NCBI RefSeq assembly: GCF_003001955.1
Contig: NZ_PVNH01000008.1
Location: forward strand, 186,001 to 250,000
Direction: 5' to 3'
Length of the DNA: 64,000 bases
Source: Prauserella shujinwangii
Lineage (GTDB): Bacteria; Actinomycetota; Actinomycetes; Mycobacteriales; Pseudonocardiaceae
Positions 30,754-42,992 of this stretch are shown here, one piece after another (the stretch's first letter is position 1; each line of letters starts with the position of its first letter). Both the position numbers and the translations under genes were made by a program. Below the pieces are notes generated by a model. That model worked only from the letters and a program-made list of their open reading frames with translations, was not told where the DNA came from and ran no database searches.

Positions 30754-31554
30754 CTACAGCGTTTCCGGTGCGGTGGCCCGGAGTGTCCCGCCGCCGTCGG
30801 CCACCGAGACGACCCCCAGCTCCAGCAGCTCGTCGAACGCGGCGTCCGCGGCGAGTTCCCGCACCTGCACCTGGTAGCGCGGCGTCGTGCGGTAGGTCCC
30901 GCCCTGCTCGCCGCTCACCGGCACCAGGAAGCCCTGGTCGGCCAGGAATCGCAGCGCCCTGGCCACCATCCCGCGCGTGGTGTCGGCCGCGAGCCTGCCG
31001 TCCTTGGTCGCCGCCGCGGCGGGGCGGCGGGCGTAGGCACGCCACGCCTGCTCCAGCTCGGGCGCGTCGGCCAGCGGGTCGTTGTTGGCCTCGGCGCGCG
31101 CGGCCCGTTCGTCGAGGATGCGGCAGGCCTCGCGCACCACGCCGTCCACCTGCTCGACGCTGACCCGTCCGATGTAGGTGTCGTTGGCGAGGTCGTCGGG
31201 GCGGGGAAAGCCGAGGGCGGCGGTGGCCAGGTGAATCAGGCCGTGCAGGACCTTCTCGGTGTCGCGCCGCTCCCGGATCTTGCTCTGCCGCGCGTAGCTG
31301 TCCATCTTGATCTCGAAGACGGACTCGTCGGTGGCGGCGAGCACCGCGCCCGCCTGCATGCTGACCTCCAGCACGAGCAGGCCGAGCCCGGCGGCCACCG
31401 AGTGCGTGAGCTGTTTGAAGGCGCTGTCCTCGCCGTAGCGGCGCACCAGCTCGGCGTACACGACGTCGCGGCCGGGCAGCTGCTTCGGCCGCATGCCGAA
31501 GGCCACGAGCCGGGCGGCGGCCTCGGTGTCGGCCGTGGTGTAGGCGGCGCTCAC
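30754..31554 (-). CDS. MukE/JetB-like subunit of the SMC operon
   Basis: Second gene of the SMC-like operon, 266 residues. It is mainly helical and has paired winged-helix-like segments, for example GMVARALRFLADQGFLVPV followed by a TYRTTPRYQVQV strand pair. Size and position match MukE/MksE/JetB proteins, the small partners that bridge kleisin and SMC heads. GTG 31554 overlaps the stop of the upstream gene by four bases, giving tight translational coupling; its own stop is 25 bases before the ATPase start. I infer the role from context and size, not from a recognised domain signature. Confidence 0.65.
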   Translation of the reverse strand: MSAAYTTADTEAAARLVAFGMRPKQLPGRDVVYAELVRRYGEDSAFKQLTHSVAAGLGLLVLEVSMQAGAVLAATDESVFEIKMDSYARQSKIRERRDTEKVLHGLIHLATAALGFPRPDDLANDTYIGRVSVEQVDGVVREACRILDERAARAEANNDPLADAPELEQAWRAYARRPAAAATKDGRLAADTTRGMVARALRFLADQGFLVPVSGEQGGTYRTTPRYQVQVRELAADAAFDELLELGVVSVADGGGTLRATAPETL

Positions 31555-33068
31555 GCGACCTCCTCGCTCTCCGGGTTCCCGGTTCCTCCGGCACTGCCGC
31601 CGCTGCCGGAGCTGTCGGTGCTGGTGACGGCGGCCGACTGCAGCAGCAGGTCGGCACCGCCGAACTCCGGGTCGTCCAGTGCGGTGCCGTCGTCGAAGGC
31701 CAGCAGCACCCGCCGCTCCCCCTGCCGGACGGCGGCGCCGACCTCGGGACCATAGGCGTGCAGCGCGCGCAGTGCCACGAGGCGCGCCACACCGGGGTCG
31801 CTCCGCCGTGCCTCGGCGAGCAGCCCGGAGAGCCTGCGCGGCACCTCCGGCAGGTCGAGCAGCTCGTCGGCGAGCCGCCACTGCTCGTCGCTGTACCGGT
31901 CGGTCTCCTCGGCGGGCATCAGCTCGGGGTCGGGCACCTCGCCGACCACCTTGTCCCGCTCCGGCGCGGGCCGCAGCAGCAGCGACACCAGGGCGGACAG
32001 CGACGGCACGGTCGGCACGCCGATACCGGTCCCGGCATGGAAGAACGCGGACGCGGGCCGCAGCGCGTCGGCCAGCGGGAGGCCGAGCGTCGGCACCAGC
32101 AGCTGTCCGAACACGTCGATCGTGGCCCGCTGCGGCGGGCCGGAGAACTGCTGGCGGTCCTGCTCGGCGCGGAACACCGCACCGGCGGCCTGCAGGCGGG
32201 ACTGCAGCTGGGTGTGCCTGCGCACACAGTCCCCGACGATGTCCACGAGCTCGGCGGCGCGCCGCTTGCGGTCGGGGTCGGTCGCCTCGTCGCGGGAGGC
32301 CGTGATGTTCTTCAGGATCGCGGTCTCGGCGCGGAACCGGGACTCGATGTGGGTCAGCGCGGCGTCCAGCAGCTCGGGCACCTCGCGCTCCCAGTCGACG
32401 GAACGGACGTCGCGGCGGGTCGCCTCCAGCTTGGCCCGCAGCGTCTCCCCGTACTGCACGGTGCGGTAGCGGGCCTGCTCGGCGGCGAGCTTGGCGTCGG
32501 CGAGCCGTCCCCTGTTGATCAGGTTCTCCAGCTTCACCTCGGCCGCGATCTGCGCCGACTCGACGTCGGTGTCGAGCGCGCCGACGAGGACGTTGATCGC
32601 CTCGTCGGTGGCGCGCAGGTACACCTCGCCGTCCGGTGCGGCCAGCTCGACGAGGAGCTTGAAGTCGAACGCGCGGCGCCGGTAGCGGCCCTCGCCGTCG
32701 ACGGAGCCGTAGACCCGGCGGAAGCCGCGGTCGGTGGTGCCGACGTTGATCAGGTTGTCGAGCACCCAGCGGGCGACGCGGGTGTGCTCGGTGGCGGGGC
32801 GGTGCGGGGCCTGGGCGGCGATGAACGGCAGCAGCCGGTTGACCACCTGCTGGTGGTCGGCGCCGGTGTCGAAGTCCATCGCGATCGTCACCTGATCGAT
32901 CGTGTGCAGGGCGATCTCGGCCATCTGGTACACGGTGGCGTCGGCCCAGTCCAGCTTCGCCTTGCGGGCGTCCAGGTCGTGCAGCGGGGCCGTGCACGCG
33001 AGCGCCTTCAGCCTGCGGGCCAGGGCCTCGTCCGGGCCGCTCGTCCCGGCCCCCTCGTCGTCACGCAC
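31551..33068 (-). CDS. MukF/JetA-like kleisin subunit of the SMC operon
   Basis: First gene of the operon, 505 residues. The N-terminal 150 residues look like winged-helix domains (VVNRLLPFIAAQAP, VARWVLDNLINVGTTDRGF, RRRAFDFKLLVEL). The middle (about 160-300) is long-helical and charged, as expected for the four-helix or neck-binding part of a kleisin, and the tail is Ser/Gly-rich. Length fits MukF (440) or JetA (about 480). It starts with GTG 33068 without a strong ribosome site and is divergent from the oxidoreductase gene 68 bases away. The kleisin role is inferred from operon order and architecture. Confidence 0.65.
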   Translation of the reverse strand: MRDDEGAGTSGPDEALARRLKALACTAPLHDLDARKAKLDWADATVYQMAEIALHTIDQVTIAMDFDTGADHQQVVNRLLPFIAAQAPHRPATEHTRVARWVLDNLINVGTTDRGFRRVYGSVDGEGRYRRRAFDFKLLVELAAPDGEVYLRATDEAINVLVGALDTDVESAQIAAEVKLENLINRGRLADAKLAAEQARYRTVQYGETLRAKLEATRRDVRSVDWEREVPELLDAALTHIESRFRAETAILKNITASRDEATDPDRKRRAAELVDIVGDCVRRHTQLQSRLQAAGAVFRAEQDRQQFSGPPQRATIDVFGQLLVPTLGLPLADALRPASAFFHAGTGIGVPTVPSLSALVSLLLRPAPERDKVVGEVPDPELMPAEETDRYSDEQWRLADELLDLPEVPRRLSGLLAEARRSDPGVARLVALRALHAYGPEVGAAVRQGERRVLLAFDDGTALDDPEFGGADLLLQSAAVTSTDSSGSGGSAGGTGNPESEEVA

Positions 33069-33136
33069 AGCAGGAGACTAGGCGAGCCGCGCGTGCCGCA
33101 CCGGTTCAGGGAGGTGGTCGCGGTAGCGTCGGCCGC

Positions 33137-33574
33137 ATGCGGGAGATGACACGAGCGGAGTGGTGGGAGTTCGCGAGCGCCGGTACGCGGACCGGCAAGC
33201 TGGGCGTGACGCGGACGGACGGCTCGCCGCACGTGACGCCGGTCTGGTTCGTGCTCAACGAGGGCCCCGACGGCGACGAGCTGGTGTTCAACACCGGCGA
33301 GGACACGGTGAAGGGGCGGGCGCTGCGCCGTGACCCGCGCCTGTCGCTCGTCGTCGACGACCAGGAGCCGCCGTTCTCCTTCGCGCAGTTCACCGCGCGG
33401 GCGGAGCTGTCCACGGACCTGACCGAGATGCTGCGCTGGGCGACGCGGATCGGCGGCCGGTACATGGGCGCCGACCAGGCCGAGTCGTTCGGCCAGCGCA
33501 ACGCCGTTCCCGGCGAGTACCTGGTGCGGGCCCGGATCACGAAGGTGATCGCCTACGCCGCGCTCGCCGACTGA
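33137..33574 (+). CDS. PPOX-class (F420- or FMN-dependent) oxidoreductase
   Basis: Small split-barrel flavin/F420-binding enzyme of the pyridoxamine 5'-phosphate oxidase superfamily. The 145-residue protein has the typical opening (GKLGVTRTDGSPHVTPVWF, about residues 20-38), NTGEDTVKGRALRRDPRLSL for cofactor phosphate binding, and an RARITKVIAY final strand. Actinobacterial members often use F420. The start could be ATG 33137 or 33146. It is divergent from the SMC-like operon and convergent with whiA. Confidence 0.82.
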   Translation: MREMTRAEWWEFASAGTRTGKLGVTRTDGSPHVTPVWFVLNEGPDGDELVFNTGEDTVKGRALRRDPRLSLVVDDQEPPFSFAQFTARAELSTDLTEMLRWATRIGGRYMGADQAESFGQRNAVPGEYLVRARITKVIAYAALAD

Positions 33575-33586
33575 CCCGGGCAGGCC

Positions 33587-33633
33587 GTGAAGGCCACCCT
33601 GCGTGCGTTGGACGCAGTGATGGTGGCCTTCAC
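33587..33633. repeat. Palindromic intergenic repeat, GGCCACC-arm type
   Basis: Second copy of the element at 837-883: arms GTGAAGGCCACC (33587-33598) and its complement (33622-33633) with a loop containing TGCGTTGGACGCA. It lies between the convergent oxidoreductase and whiA genes. Confidence 0.85.
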
Positions 33634-33662
33634 TGCACGGCCGGCGGTGGGGACAACAGGGC

Positions 33663-34649
33663 TCAGACCTCTTCTTCGAGCATCTCCGCGGTGACGGCCG
33701 ACTCGGTGTCGGGGATGCCCTGCTCCTTGGCGCGCTTGTCCGCCATCGCGAGCAGGCGGCGGATGCGGCCCGCGACGGCGTCCTTGGTCATCGGCGGGTC
33801 GGAGAGCTGACCCAGCTCCTCCAGCGAGGCCTGCCGGTTGGACAGGCGCAGCTTGCCCGCCGCGAGCAGGTGGTCCGGTGCCGTGTCGCCGAGGATCTCC
33901 ATCGCCCGTTCCACCCTGGCCGCCGCGGCGACCGCGGCTCGTGCGGAGCGGCGCAGGTTCGCGTCGTCGAAGTTGGCGAGCCGGTTGGCGGTCGCGCGCA
34001 CCTCGCGCCGCATCCGGCGCTCCTCCCACGCCAGCACGCTCTCGTGCGCGCCGAGCCGGGTGAGCAGCGCGCCGATGGCGTCCCCGTCCCGGACGACGAC
34101 CCGGTCGGCGCCGCGGACCTCCCGCGACTTGGCCTGGATGCCCAGCCTGCGCGCCGCGCCGACGAGCGCGAGCGCCGCCTCCGGGCCGGGGCAGGTGACC
34201 TCCAGCGACGACGAACGGCCCGGCTCGGTCAGCGAGCCGTGCGCGAGGAACGCACCCCGCCACGCGGCCTCGGCGTCGGCGATTCCCCCGGACACGACGG
34301 CGGCGGGCAGTCCGCGCACGGGCCTGCCCCGGTGGTCGATCAGCCCGGTCTGCCTGGCCAGCCCCTCACCGTCCTTGACCACGCGCACGACGTAGCGGGT
34401 GCCCTTGCGCAGCCCCCCGGAGGAGATGATGTGCACGTCCGAGTGATGGCCGTACAGCTCGTGGATCTCCTTGCGCAGCCGCCGGGCGACCGACCCGGTG
34501 TCCAGCTCGGCCTCGACGACGACGCGGCCCGCCACGATGTGCAGGCCGCCCGCGAACCGCAGCATCGACGCCACCTCGGCCCGGCGCGGGCCGGTCCGCG
34601 TGATCTCGAGCCTGCTCAGTTCGTCCTTGACCGCAGCCGTCATCGCCAT
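33663..34649 (-). CDS. whiA: Sporulation/cell division regulator WhiA
   Basis: DNA-binding regulator; in Streptomyces it acts with WhiB to start sporulation septation, and it is widely conserved in Gram-positives. The 328-residue protein has the LAGLIDADG-homing-endonuclease-like N-terminal domain ([11 protein letters not shown], then [15 protein letters not shown]) and a C-terminal helix-turn-helix ([25 protein letters not shown]). It ends uvrC-rapZ-yvcK-whiA; its start abuts the yvcK stop. Confidence 0.96.
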   Translation of the reverse strand: MAMTAAVKDELSRLEITRTGPRRAEVASMLRFAGGLHIVAGRVVVEAELDTGSVARRLRKEIHELYGHHSDVHIISSGGLRKGTRYVVRVVKDGEGLARQTGLIDHRGRPVRGLPAAVVSGGIADAEAAWRGAFLAHGSLTEPGRSSSLEVTCPGPEAALALVGAARRLGIQAKSREVRGADRVVVRDGDAIGALLTRLGAHESVLAWEERRMRREVRATANRLANFDDANLRRSARAAVAAAARVERAMEILGDTAPDHLLAAGKLRLSNRQASLEELGQLSDPPMTKDAVAGRIRRLLAMADKRAKEQGIPDTESAVTAEMLEEEV

Positions 34650-35620
34650 TACTGCCCCTCCCTACCGCTCGCGGGGATCCCGAGAGCTTCTCGCACACAG
34701 TCGGCCAGCGCATCCGGATCGTGCCGGCCCGTCTCCCCGGGGGCCGCCACGCGAGCCAGATGTGCACGCCCGCCCAGCGCGGCCGCGGCGCGGCGCAGGC
34801 GCGCGGGGGTCGGCACGGAGTCGCGGTCGGCGATCACCGCGTCGACCCGCAGCCGGGGAGCGTGCTCGAAGAGTACGTCCAGGTGCCGTTCGGGTGAGAA
34901 ACCAGCCGTCTCCCCCGGCTGCGGCACGAGGTTGAGGACCACGACCCGGGTGGCGGGCGTCCGCACCAGCGCGTCGTGCAGGTCCGGTACCAGCAGGTGC
35001 GGCAGCACGCTGGTGAACCACGATCCGGGGCCCAGCAGCACGACGTCCGCCGACAGCACCGCGTCCACGGCCTCCCGGCACGCCACCGGAGGGCGGCCGG
35101 GCCGGCCGGGGTTGTGCAGCGTGATCCTGCGGACCCTGCCCGGCGTGCTGGCCACCGCCACCTGCCCGCGGATCCGGCTCACCTCTCCGTTCTCCAGCCC
35201 GGTGACCTCCGCCTCGATCTCCAGCGGCTCGGCGGACATCGGCAGCACCCGGCCGGAGATGCCGAGGAGTCTGCGGGCCTCGTCCAGCCCCGCCACCGGG
35301 TCACCCAGCACCTCGAACAGGCCCGCCAGCAGGAGGTTGCCCACGGCGTGCCCGGTGAGGGCGCCGCTGCCGCCGAACCGGTGCTGGAACACGTCCGCCC
35401 ACAGCGTGCCGCCGTCCTCCGCGGCGGCGAGCGCCGCCAGCGCCTGGCGGAGGTCACCGGGTGGCAGCAGGCCGAGCTCCCGGCGGAGGCGCCCCGACGA
35501 GCCACCGTCGTCGGCGACGGTGACGACGGCCGTGACGTCGGGCGTGATCCGCCGCAGCGCGCTCAGCGTCGCGTGCAGCCCGTGCCCGCCCCCGAGCGCG
35601 ACGGCATGCATCGCTGTCAC
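34649..35620 (-). CDS. yvcK: YvcK/CofD-like protein (gluconeogenesis factor family)
   Basis: UDP-sugar-binding family protein that affects cell-wall precursor metabolism and growth on gluconeogenic carbon in other Gram-positives. The 323-residue protein starts with a nucleotide-sugar loop [12 protein letters not shown] and has [12 protein letters not shown] and the [17 protein letters not shown] segment typical of the family. GTG 35620 overlaps the rapZ stop; an ATG three codons later is an alternative. Confidence 0.93.
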   Translation of the reverse strand: MTAMHAVALGGGHGLHATLSALRRITPDVTAVVTVADDGGSSGRLRRELGLLPPGDLRQALAALAAAEDGGTLWADVFQHRFGGSGALTGHAVGNLLLAGLFEVLGDPVAGLDEARRLLGISGRVLPMSAEPLEIEAEVTGLENGEVSRIRGQVAVASTPGRVRRITLHNPGRPGRPPVACREAVDAVLSADVVLLGPGSWFTSVLPHLLVPDLHDALVRTPATRVVVLNLVPQPGETAGFSPERHLDVLFEHAPRLRVDAVIADRDSVPTPARLRRAAAALGGRAHLARVAAPGETGRHDPDALADCVREALGIPASGREGQ

Positions 35621-36504
35621 TCCCTGCCCAGGTCCCGATGCACCACCTTCACCGCCATGCCGTCCTCTTTGGACAACCGGTTGGCCAGCTCCTCGGAGAT
35701 CGCGACGCTGCGGTGCTTGCCGCCGGTGCAGCCCACCGCGAGGGTGAGGTAGCGCTTGCCCTCCCGCTTGTAGCCCGCGCCGATGAGGCGCAGCAGCTCG
35801 TGGTAGCGGTCGAGAAACTCCTCGGCGCCCTCCTGACCCAGCACGTAGTTGCGCACGTCCCCGTCGAGTCCGCTGTGGTCACGCAACTCGGGGATCCAGA
35901 ACGGGTTCGGCAGGAACCGCACGTCCATCACGAGGTCGGAGTCCATCGGCAGACCGTACTTGTAGCCGAAGGACAGCACGGTGACCCGGGTCTGGGTGCT
36001 CGCCTCGGAGCCGAACGCGTCCTCGATCTTCGCGCGCAGGTCGTGCACCGAGAGGGCGGACGTGTCGAGCACGAGGTCCGCCTCCTCCCGCAGCGGCGCG
36101 AGCAGTGCGCGCTCGGCCGTGATGCCGTCGACGAGCCTGCCGTCACCCTGCATCGGGTGGCCGCGCTTGACCTGCTCGAACCGGCTGACGAGCACCGGGT
36201 CGGTCGCCTCGAGGAACAGCACCCTCGGCTTGTAGCCGCGCGCGTCGAGGTCCTTGATCACCGAGGCGAGGTCGTCGGTGAACGCGCGCGAGCGCACGTC
36301 CATCACCACGGCCACCTTGGTGATGGCCCCGCGCGCCTGCGCGCCGAGCTCGACCATGGTGGAGATCAGTTCGGGCGGCAGGTTGTCCACCACGAACCAG
36401 CCCAGGTCCTCGAGGCACTTGGCGGCCGTGCTGCGCCCCGCCCCGGACAGGCCGCTGACCACGGCGACCTCCATACCGGAGGTCCTGGCTTCGTCGTCCG
36501 TCAC
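35617..36504 (-). CDS. rapZ: RNase adapter protein RapZ (YvcJ family NTPase)
   Basis: P-loop nucleotide-binding protein; in E. coli RapZ guides RNase E to a small RNA, while the actinobacterial role is less clear. The 295-residue product has Walker [10 protein letters not shown] (18-26), with Arg in place of the usual Lys as I recall for actinobacterial homologues, and the C-terminal domain signature [13 protein letters not shown] 36504 overlaps the uvrC stop; ATG ten codons later is possible. Confidence 0.93.
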   Translation of the reverse strand: MTDDEARTSGMEVAVVSGLSGAGRSTAAKCLEDLGWFVVDNLPPELISTMVELGAQARGAITKVAVVMDVRSRAFTDDLASVIKDLDARGYKPRVLFLEATDPVLVSRFEQVKRGHPMQGDGRLVDGITAERALLAPLREEADLVLDTSALSVHDLRAKIEDAFGSEASTQTRVTVLSFGYKYGLPMDSDLVMDVRFLPNPFWIPELRDHSGLDGDVRNYVLGQEGAEEFLDRYHELLRLIGAGYKREGKRYLTLAVGCTGGKHRSVAISEELANRLSKEDGMAVKVVHRDLGRE

Positions 36505-38489
36505 GCGTCCGACTCCCCTTCCTTGTTCTTCCCGGCGCCGTTCTCCCCGCCGCCGGCCCCCTGTCGCCCGGCGAGCGCGGCGTGGACCGTCTCCGCGGTG
36601 CGCCTGCCGAAGCCGGGCACCTCGGCGATCTCCTCCACGCTCGCCTGCCTGAGCTTCCGTACCGACCCGAAGTGCTTGATCAGCGCGGCTTTCCGTGCCT
36701 GACCGAGCCCGGGAACACCGTCCAAAGCGGACGACTGTATCCGCTTGGACCGCTTCTGGCGGTGGTAGCGGATGGCGAAGCGGTGGGCCTCGTCGCGGAC
36801 CCGCTGGAGAAGGTACAACGCCTCCGAGGTCCTCGGCAGGATGACCGGATCGGGGTCGGCGGGCAGCCAGACCTCCTCGAGCCGCTTGGCGAGCCCGGCC
36901 ACGGCCACGTCGGTGATGCCAAGCTCCGCCAGCACGTCGGCCGCCGCCGTGGCCTGCGGTCCCGCGCCGTCGACGACCAGCAGGTTGGGCGGGTAGGCGA
37001 ACTTGCGCGGCCGGCCGGTCTCCGGATCGATGCCGGGCTTGTCCTCGGCCGGCTCGGTGTCCCCGTTCTCCTTGAGGTAGCGGGCGAACCGGCGCCGCAC
37101 CACCTCGGCGATCGACGCGACGTCGCCCTCGGTCGCCGCCTCGCGCAGCGCGAACCGGCGGTACTCGGACTTGCGGGGCACGCCGTCCTCGAACACCACG
37201 AGCGAGGCGACGACGTCGCTGCCCGCGATGTGGCTGATGTCGACGCACTCGATGCGCAGCGGCGCGGTGTCGAGTCCCAGGTGCTCCTGCAGCTCGGACA
37301 GGGCGGCGGAACGTGCGGTGAGGTCGCCCGCCCTGCGCAGCTTGTGCTGGGCGAACGCCTCGTGCGCGTTGCGGGCCACCGTGTCGGCGAGCGCCCGCTT
37401 GTCACCCCGCCGCGGGACCCGCAGCCGCACCCTGGCCCCGCGCAGGCCGGACAGCCACTCGGCGAGCGCGTCCGCGTCGGCGGGCAGCTCCGGCACCAGC
37501 ACCTCGCGCGGCACCGGCGACCCGTTCTCCGGCGACTCGGCGGCCAGCTCGGCCTGTTCGGCGTAGAACTGGGAGAGGAACTGCTCGACCAGCGCGGGCA
37601 CGTCCATCTCCTCGACCTTGTCGATCACCCAGCCCCGCTGGCCGCGCACGCGCCCGCCCCGGACGTGGAAGACCTGGACGGCGGCCTCCAGCTCGTCGTG
37701 GGCGAAGGCGACCACGTCGGCGTCCGTACCGTCGCCGAGCACCACGGCCTGCTTCTCCATCGCCCGGCGCAGCGCGCCGAGGTCGTCCCGCAGCCGGGCC
37801 GCGCGCTCGAACTCCAGCGCCTCGGCCGCCTCCGCCATCTCCCGCTCGAGCCTGCGCATCATGACGTCGGTGCGCCCGGCGAGAAAATCACAGAAGTCGC
37901 TGACGATCTCGCGGTGCCGTTCCTCGGACACCCGGCCGACGCACGGCGCCGAGCACTTGTCGATGTAGCCGAGCAGACAGGGCCTGCCGATCTGCCCGTG
38001 CCTGCGGAACACCCCGGCCGAGCACGTCCGCGCGGGGAACACGCGCAGCAACAGGTCGAGCGTCTCGCGGATCGCCCAGGCGTGCGCGTAGGGGCCGAAG
38101 TAGCGCACGCCCTTCTTGCGCGGACCCCGGTAGACGTGCAGCCGGGGGAACTCCTCGTGCAGCGTCACCGCGAGCACGGGGTACGACTTGTCGTCGCGGT
38201 AGCGGACGTTGAACCGCGGGTCGAACTCCTTGATCCAGTTGTACTCCAGCTGCAGGGCCTCGACCTCGGTGGAGACGACGGTCCACTCGACCGCGGCGGC
38301 CGTGGTGACCATCTGCCTGGTGCGCGGATGCAGCCCGGCGAGATCGGCGAAGTAGGAGTTGAGGCGACCGCGCAGGCTCTTGGCCTTGCCGACGTAGATG
38401 ACCCGCTGGTGCTCGTCGCGGAACTTGTACACACCGGGGGCCTCGGGGATGCTTCCCGGGGAGGGGCGGTAGGTCGACGGGTCAGCCAC
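36501..38489 (-). CDS. uvrC: UvrABC system protein C (excinuclease)
   Basis: Makes both incisions around DNA lesions in nucleotide excision repair. The 662-residue protein has the GIY-YIG nuclease domain (GVYKF and [13 protein letters not shown], 19-43), a cysteine cluster region, the UVR motif that contacts UvrB (about 205-240), the RNase H-like nuclease domain ([25 protein letters not shown]), and tandem helix-hairpin-helix motifs at the C-terminus ([26 protein letters not shown]). It is first in the operon. Confidence 0.96.
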   Translation of the reverse strand: MADPSTYRPSPGSIPEAPGVYKFRDEHQRVIYVGKAKSLRGRLNSYFADLAGLHPRTRQMVTTAAAVEWTVVSTEVEALQLEYNWIKEFDPRFNVRYRDDKSYPVLAVTLHEEFPRLHVYRGPRKKGVRYFGPYAHAWAIRETLDLLLRVFPARTCSAGVFRRHGQIGRPCLLGYIDKCSAPCVGRVSEERHREIVSDFCDFLAGRTDVMMRRLEREMAEAAEALEFERAARLRDDLGALRRAMEKQAVVLGDGTDADVVAFAHDELEAAVQVFHVRGGRVRGQRGWVIDKVEEMDVPALVEQFLSQFYAEQAELAAESPENGSPVPREVLVPELPADADALAEWLSGLRGARVRLRVPRRGDKRALADTVARNAHEAFAQHKLRRAGDLTARSAALSELQEHLGLDTAPLRIECVDISHIAGSDVVASLVVFEDGVPRKSEYRRFALREAATEGDVASIAEVVRRRFARYLKENGDTEPAEDKPGIDPETGRPRKFAYPPNLLVVDGAGPQATAAADVLAELGITDVAVAGLAKRLEEVWLPADPDPVILPRTSEALYLLQRVRDEAHRFAIRYHRQKRSKRIQSSALDGVPGLGQARKAALIKHFGSVRKLRQASVEEIAEVPGFGRRTAETVHAALAGRQGAGGGENGAGKNKEGESDA

Positions 38490-38549
38490 GCTCCCAGCCT
38501 ATGGCCTGGGTACGACCGGCCCGGCGAACCCCTCCGCGTCGGTGCCCGC

Positions 38550-39230
38550 TCAGCCGAGACCGAGCAGTGCCTCCACGACCTGGTCGACGCGCTCCGCGGT
38601 GACGTGCGCCCGCTCCGCGAGCGCGTGCTCGGCGCCCTCCAGCCGGGTGGCGAACCCGGCCAGCAGCCCCGCCCGCACGGCCCCGTGGATGTCCCACGAG
38701 TGCACGGCCACGAGCGCGGTGTCCTCCGGCGCAGCGCCCGCCCGCTCGCAGGCCCAGTGGTATGCGCGGGCGGGCGGCTTGAACGCGCGGATCTCCTCCG
38801 CCGAGAGCACGCCCGCGAGCTTCCCGGCCAGCCCTTCCCGGTCCAGGATGGACTCGAGCACGGACGCGGAGCCCTGTGTGAACCCGTAGGCCCGCACGTC
38901 CTCCGCCGCGAGCAGGTCGAACGCGGGCTCGGCATCGGGCTGCAGGGGCAGCAGGGCGAATCCGTCGAGCACGTACTCGATCGCGTCGGCGGACAGCGTG
39001 TGCCCCGAGGTGATGGCGAGCTGGGCCCTGGCGATGTCCCGGAAGCGCGGCGCCTCCCCCGCGAGCGTGAACGCCATGCCGTCGCGCAGGCAGCGCGCGA
39101 AGAACAGCTCCAGCTCGTGGCCCGGCCTGCCCACCTCGGTGAACCGGTCCCGCAGCGGGGCGAGCTGGACGAGGGTCTCGAAGACGTCGAACAGGACGAC
39201 CTTCGGCTTCCTTGCCGGTACTCGGGCCAT
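38550..39230 (-). CDS. HAD superfamily hydrolase, haloacid dehalogenase type II-like
   Basis: Predicted phosphatase or dehalogenase, 226 residues. Motif I is FDVFETL with the nucleophile near residue 15, motif II is the threonine in GFTQGS, motif III the lysine in RAFKPPARAYHWA, and motif IV the aspartate in VHSWDIHGA. The cap region is helical. It is monocistronic, 61 bases from the uvrC start, and divergent from exonuclease III. The substrate is unknown. Confidence 0.82.
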   Translation of the reverse strand: MARVPARKPKVVLFDVFETLVQLAPLRDRFTEVGRPGHELELFFARCLRDGMAFTLAGEAPRFRDIARAQLAITSGHTLSADAIEYVLDGFALLPLQPDAEPAFDLLAAEDVRAYGFTQGSASVLESILDREGLAGKLAGVLSAEEIRAFKPPARAYHWACERAGAAPEDTALVAVHSWDIHGAVRAGLLAGFATRLEGAEHALAERAHVTAERVDQVVEALLGLG

Positions 39231-39276
39231 GCCCGTCAGGATGACACCGGGGCCCCGGGCACACCAACGCGGTGCG

Positions 39277-39292
39277 GTATAGGACGTTATAC
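39277..39292. promoter_or_regulatory. Small palindrome in the divergent HAD-xth promoter region
   Basis: GTATA (39277-39281) and TATAC (39288-39292) form an inverted repeat in an 89-base divergent region. Both halves resemble -10 hexamers. It may be overlapping promoters or an operator; no start sites are known. Confidence 0.3.
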
Positions 39293-39319
39293 AGTGGCCG
39301 TTGTGGGATTCTCGGCCCC

Positions 39320-40099
39320 ATGCGGATCGCCACGTGGAACGTCAACTCGGTCGGCGCGCGGCTGCCCCGGCTGCTCGGCTGGCTCGGCACCGCCCGGCCG
39401 GACGTGCTGTGCCTGCAGGAGCTCAAGTGCTCCGGCGAAGCCTTCCCGCACGCGGAGGTCGCCGAGCTGGGCTACGACGTGGCGTGCCACGGCAGCGGTC
39501 GCTGGAACGGCGTGGCCGTGCTGTCCCGGGTGGGCGTCGAGGACGTCACCCGCGGGCTGGTGGACGAGCCCGCCTACGAGGACGCCCGGCAGCCGAGGGC
39601 GATCGGCGCCACGTGCGGCGGCGTGCGGGTGTGGTCGGTGTACGTGCCCAACGGCCGCGAGCCGGGGCATCCGCACTACGCGTACAAGCTGGCCTGGCTG
39701 GAGGCGCTGCACGCGACGGTGCTCGCCGAGACCGGCGGGGAGCGCCCGTTCGCGGTGCTCGGCGACTTCAACATCGCGCCGACCGACGACGACGTGTGGG
39801 ACGTTTCCCTGTTCACCGGGGCCACCCACGTCACCGAGCCCGAGCGGAAGGCGCTCGCGATGCTGCGCGACGCCGGCCTCACCGACGTGGTGCCGAGGGC
39901 GCTGAAGTACGACCGGCCCTACACCTACTGGGACTACCGGCAGCTGGCGTTCCCGAAGAACAACGGCATGCGGATCGACCTGGTCTACGCGAACGCGCGG
40001 TTCGCCGGCGCGGTCACCGACGCCTACGTCGACCGCGAGGAACGCAAGGGCAAGGGCGCCTCCGACCACGCACCGGTCGTCGTCGACCTCGCCCTGTGA
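39320..40099 (+). CDS. xth: Exodeoxyribonuclease III (AP endonuclease)
   Basis: Mg-dependent nuclease that cleaves abasic sites in base excision repair. The 259-residue protein has the family motifs: WNVNSVGAR at the start, LQELK with metal ligand Glu34, YVPNGRE, the catalytic GDFNIAPTDDD, RIDLVYA and the final SDHAPV with the catalytic histidine. ATG 39320 gives the canonical N-terminus; the upstream frame to 39272 crosses the promoter palindrome. Confidence 0.94.
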   Translation: MRIATWNVNSVGARLPRLLGWLGTARPDVLCLQELKCSGEAFPHAEVAELGYDVACHGSGRWNGVAVLSRVGVEDVTRGLVDEPAYEDARQPRAIGATCGGVRVWSVYVPNGREPGHPHYAYKLAWLEALHATVLAETGGERPFAVLGDFNIAPTDDDVWDVSLFTGATHVTEPERKALAMLRDAGLTDVVPRALKYDRPYTYWDYRQLAFPKNNGMRIDLVYANARFAGAVTDAYVDREERKGKGASDHAPVVVDLAL

Positions 40100-40109
40100 T
40101 CCGCGAATG

Positions 40110-42992
<2,883 letters not shown>

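Noticed and set aside
26262-33068. Calling the SMC operon a complete Wadjet (JetABCD) system
   Set aside because: No JetD gene is present and the small subunits are assigned mainly by size and order.
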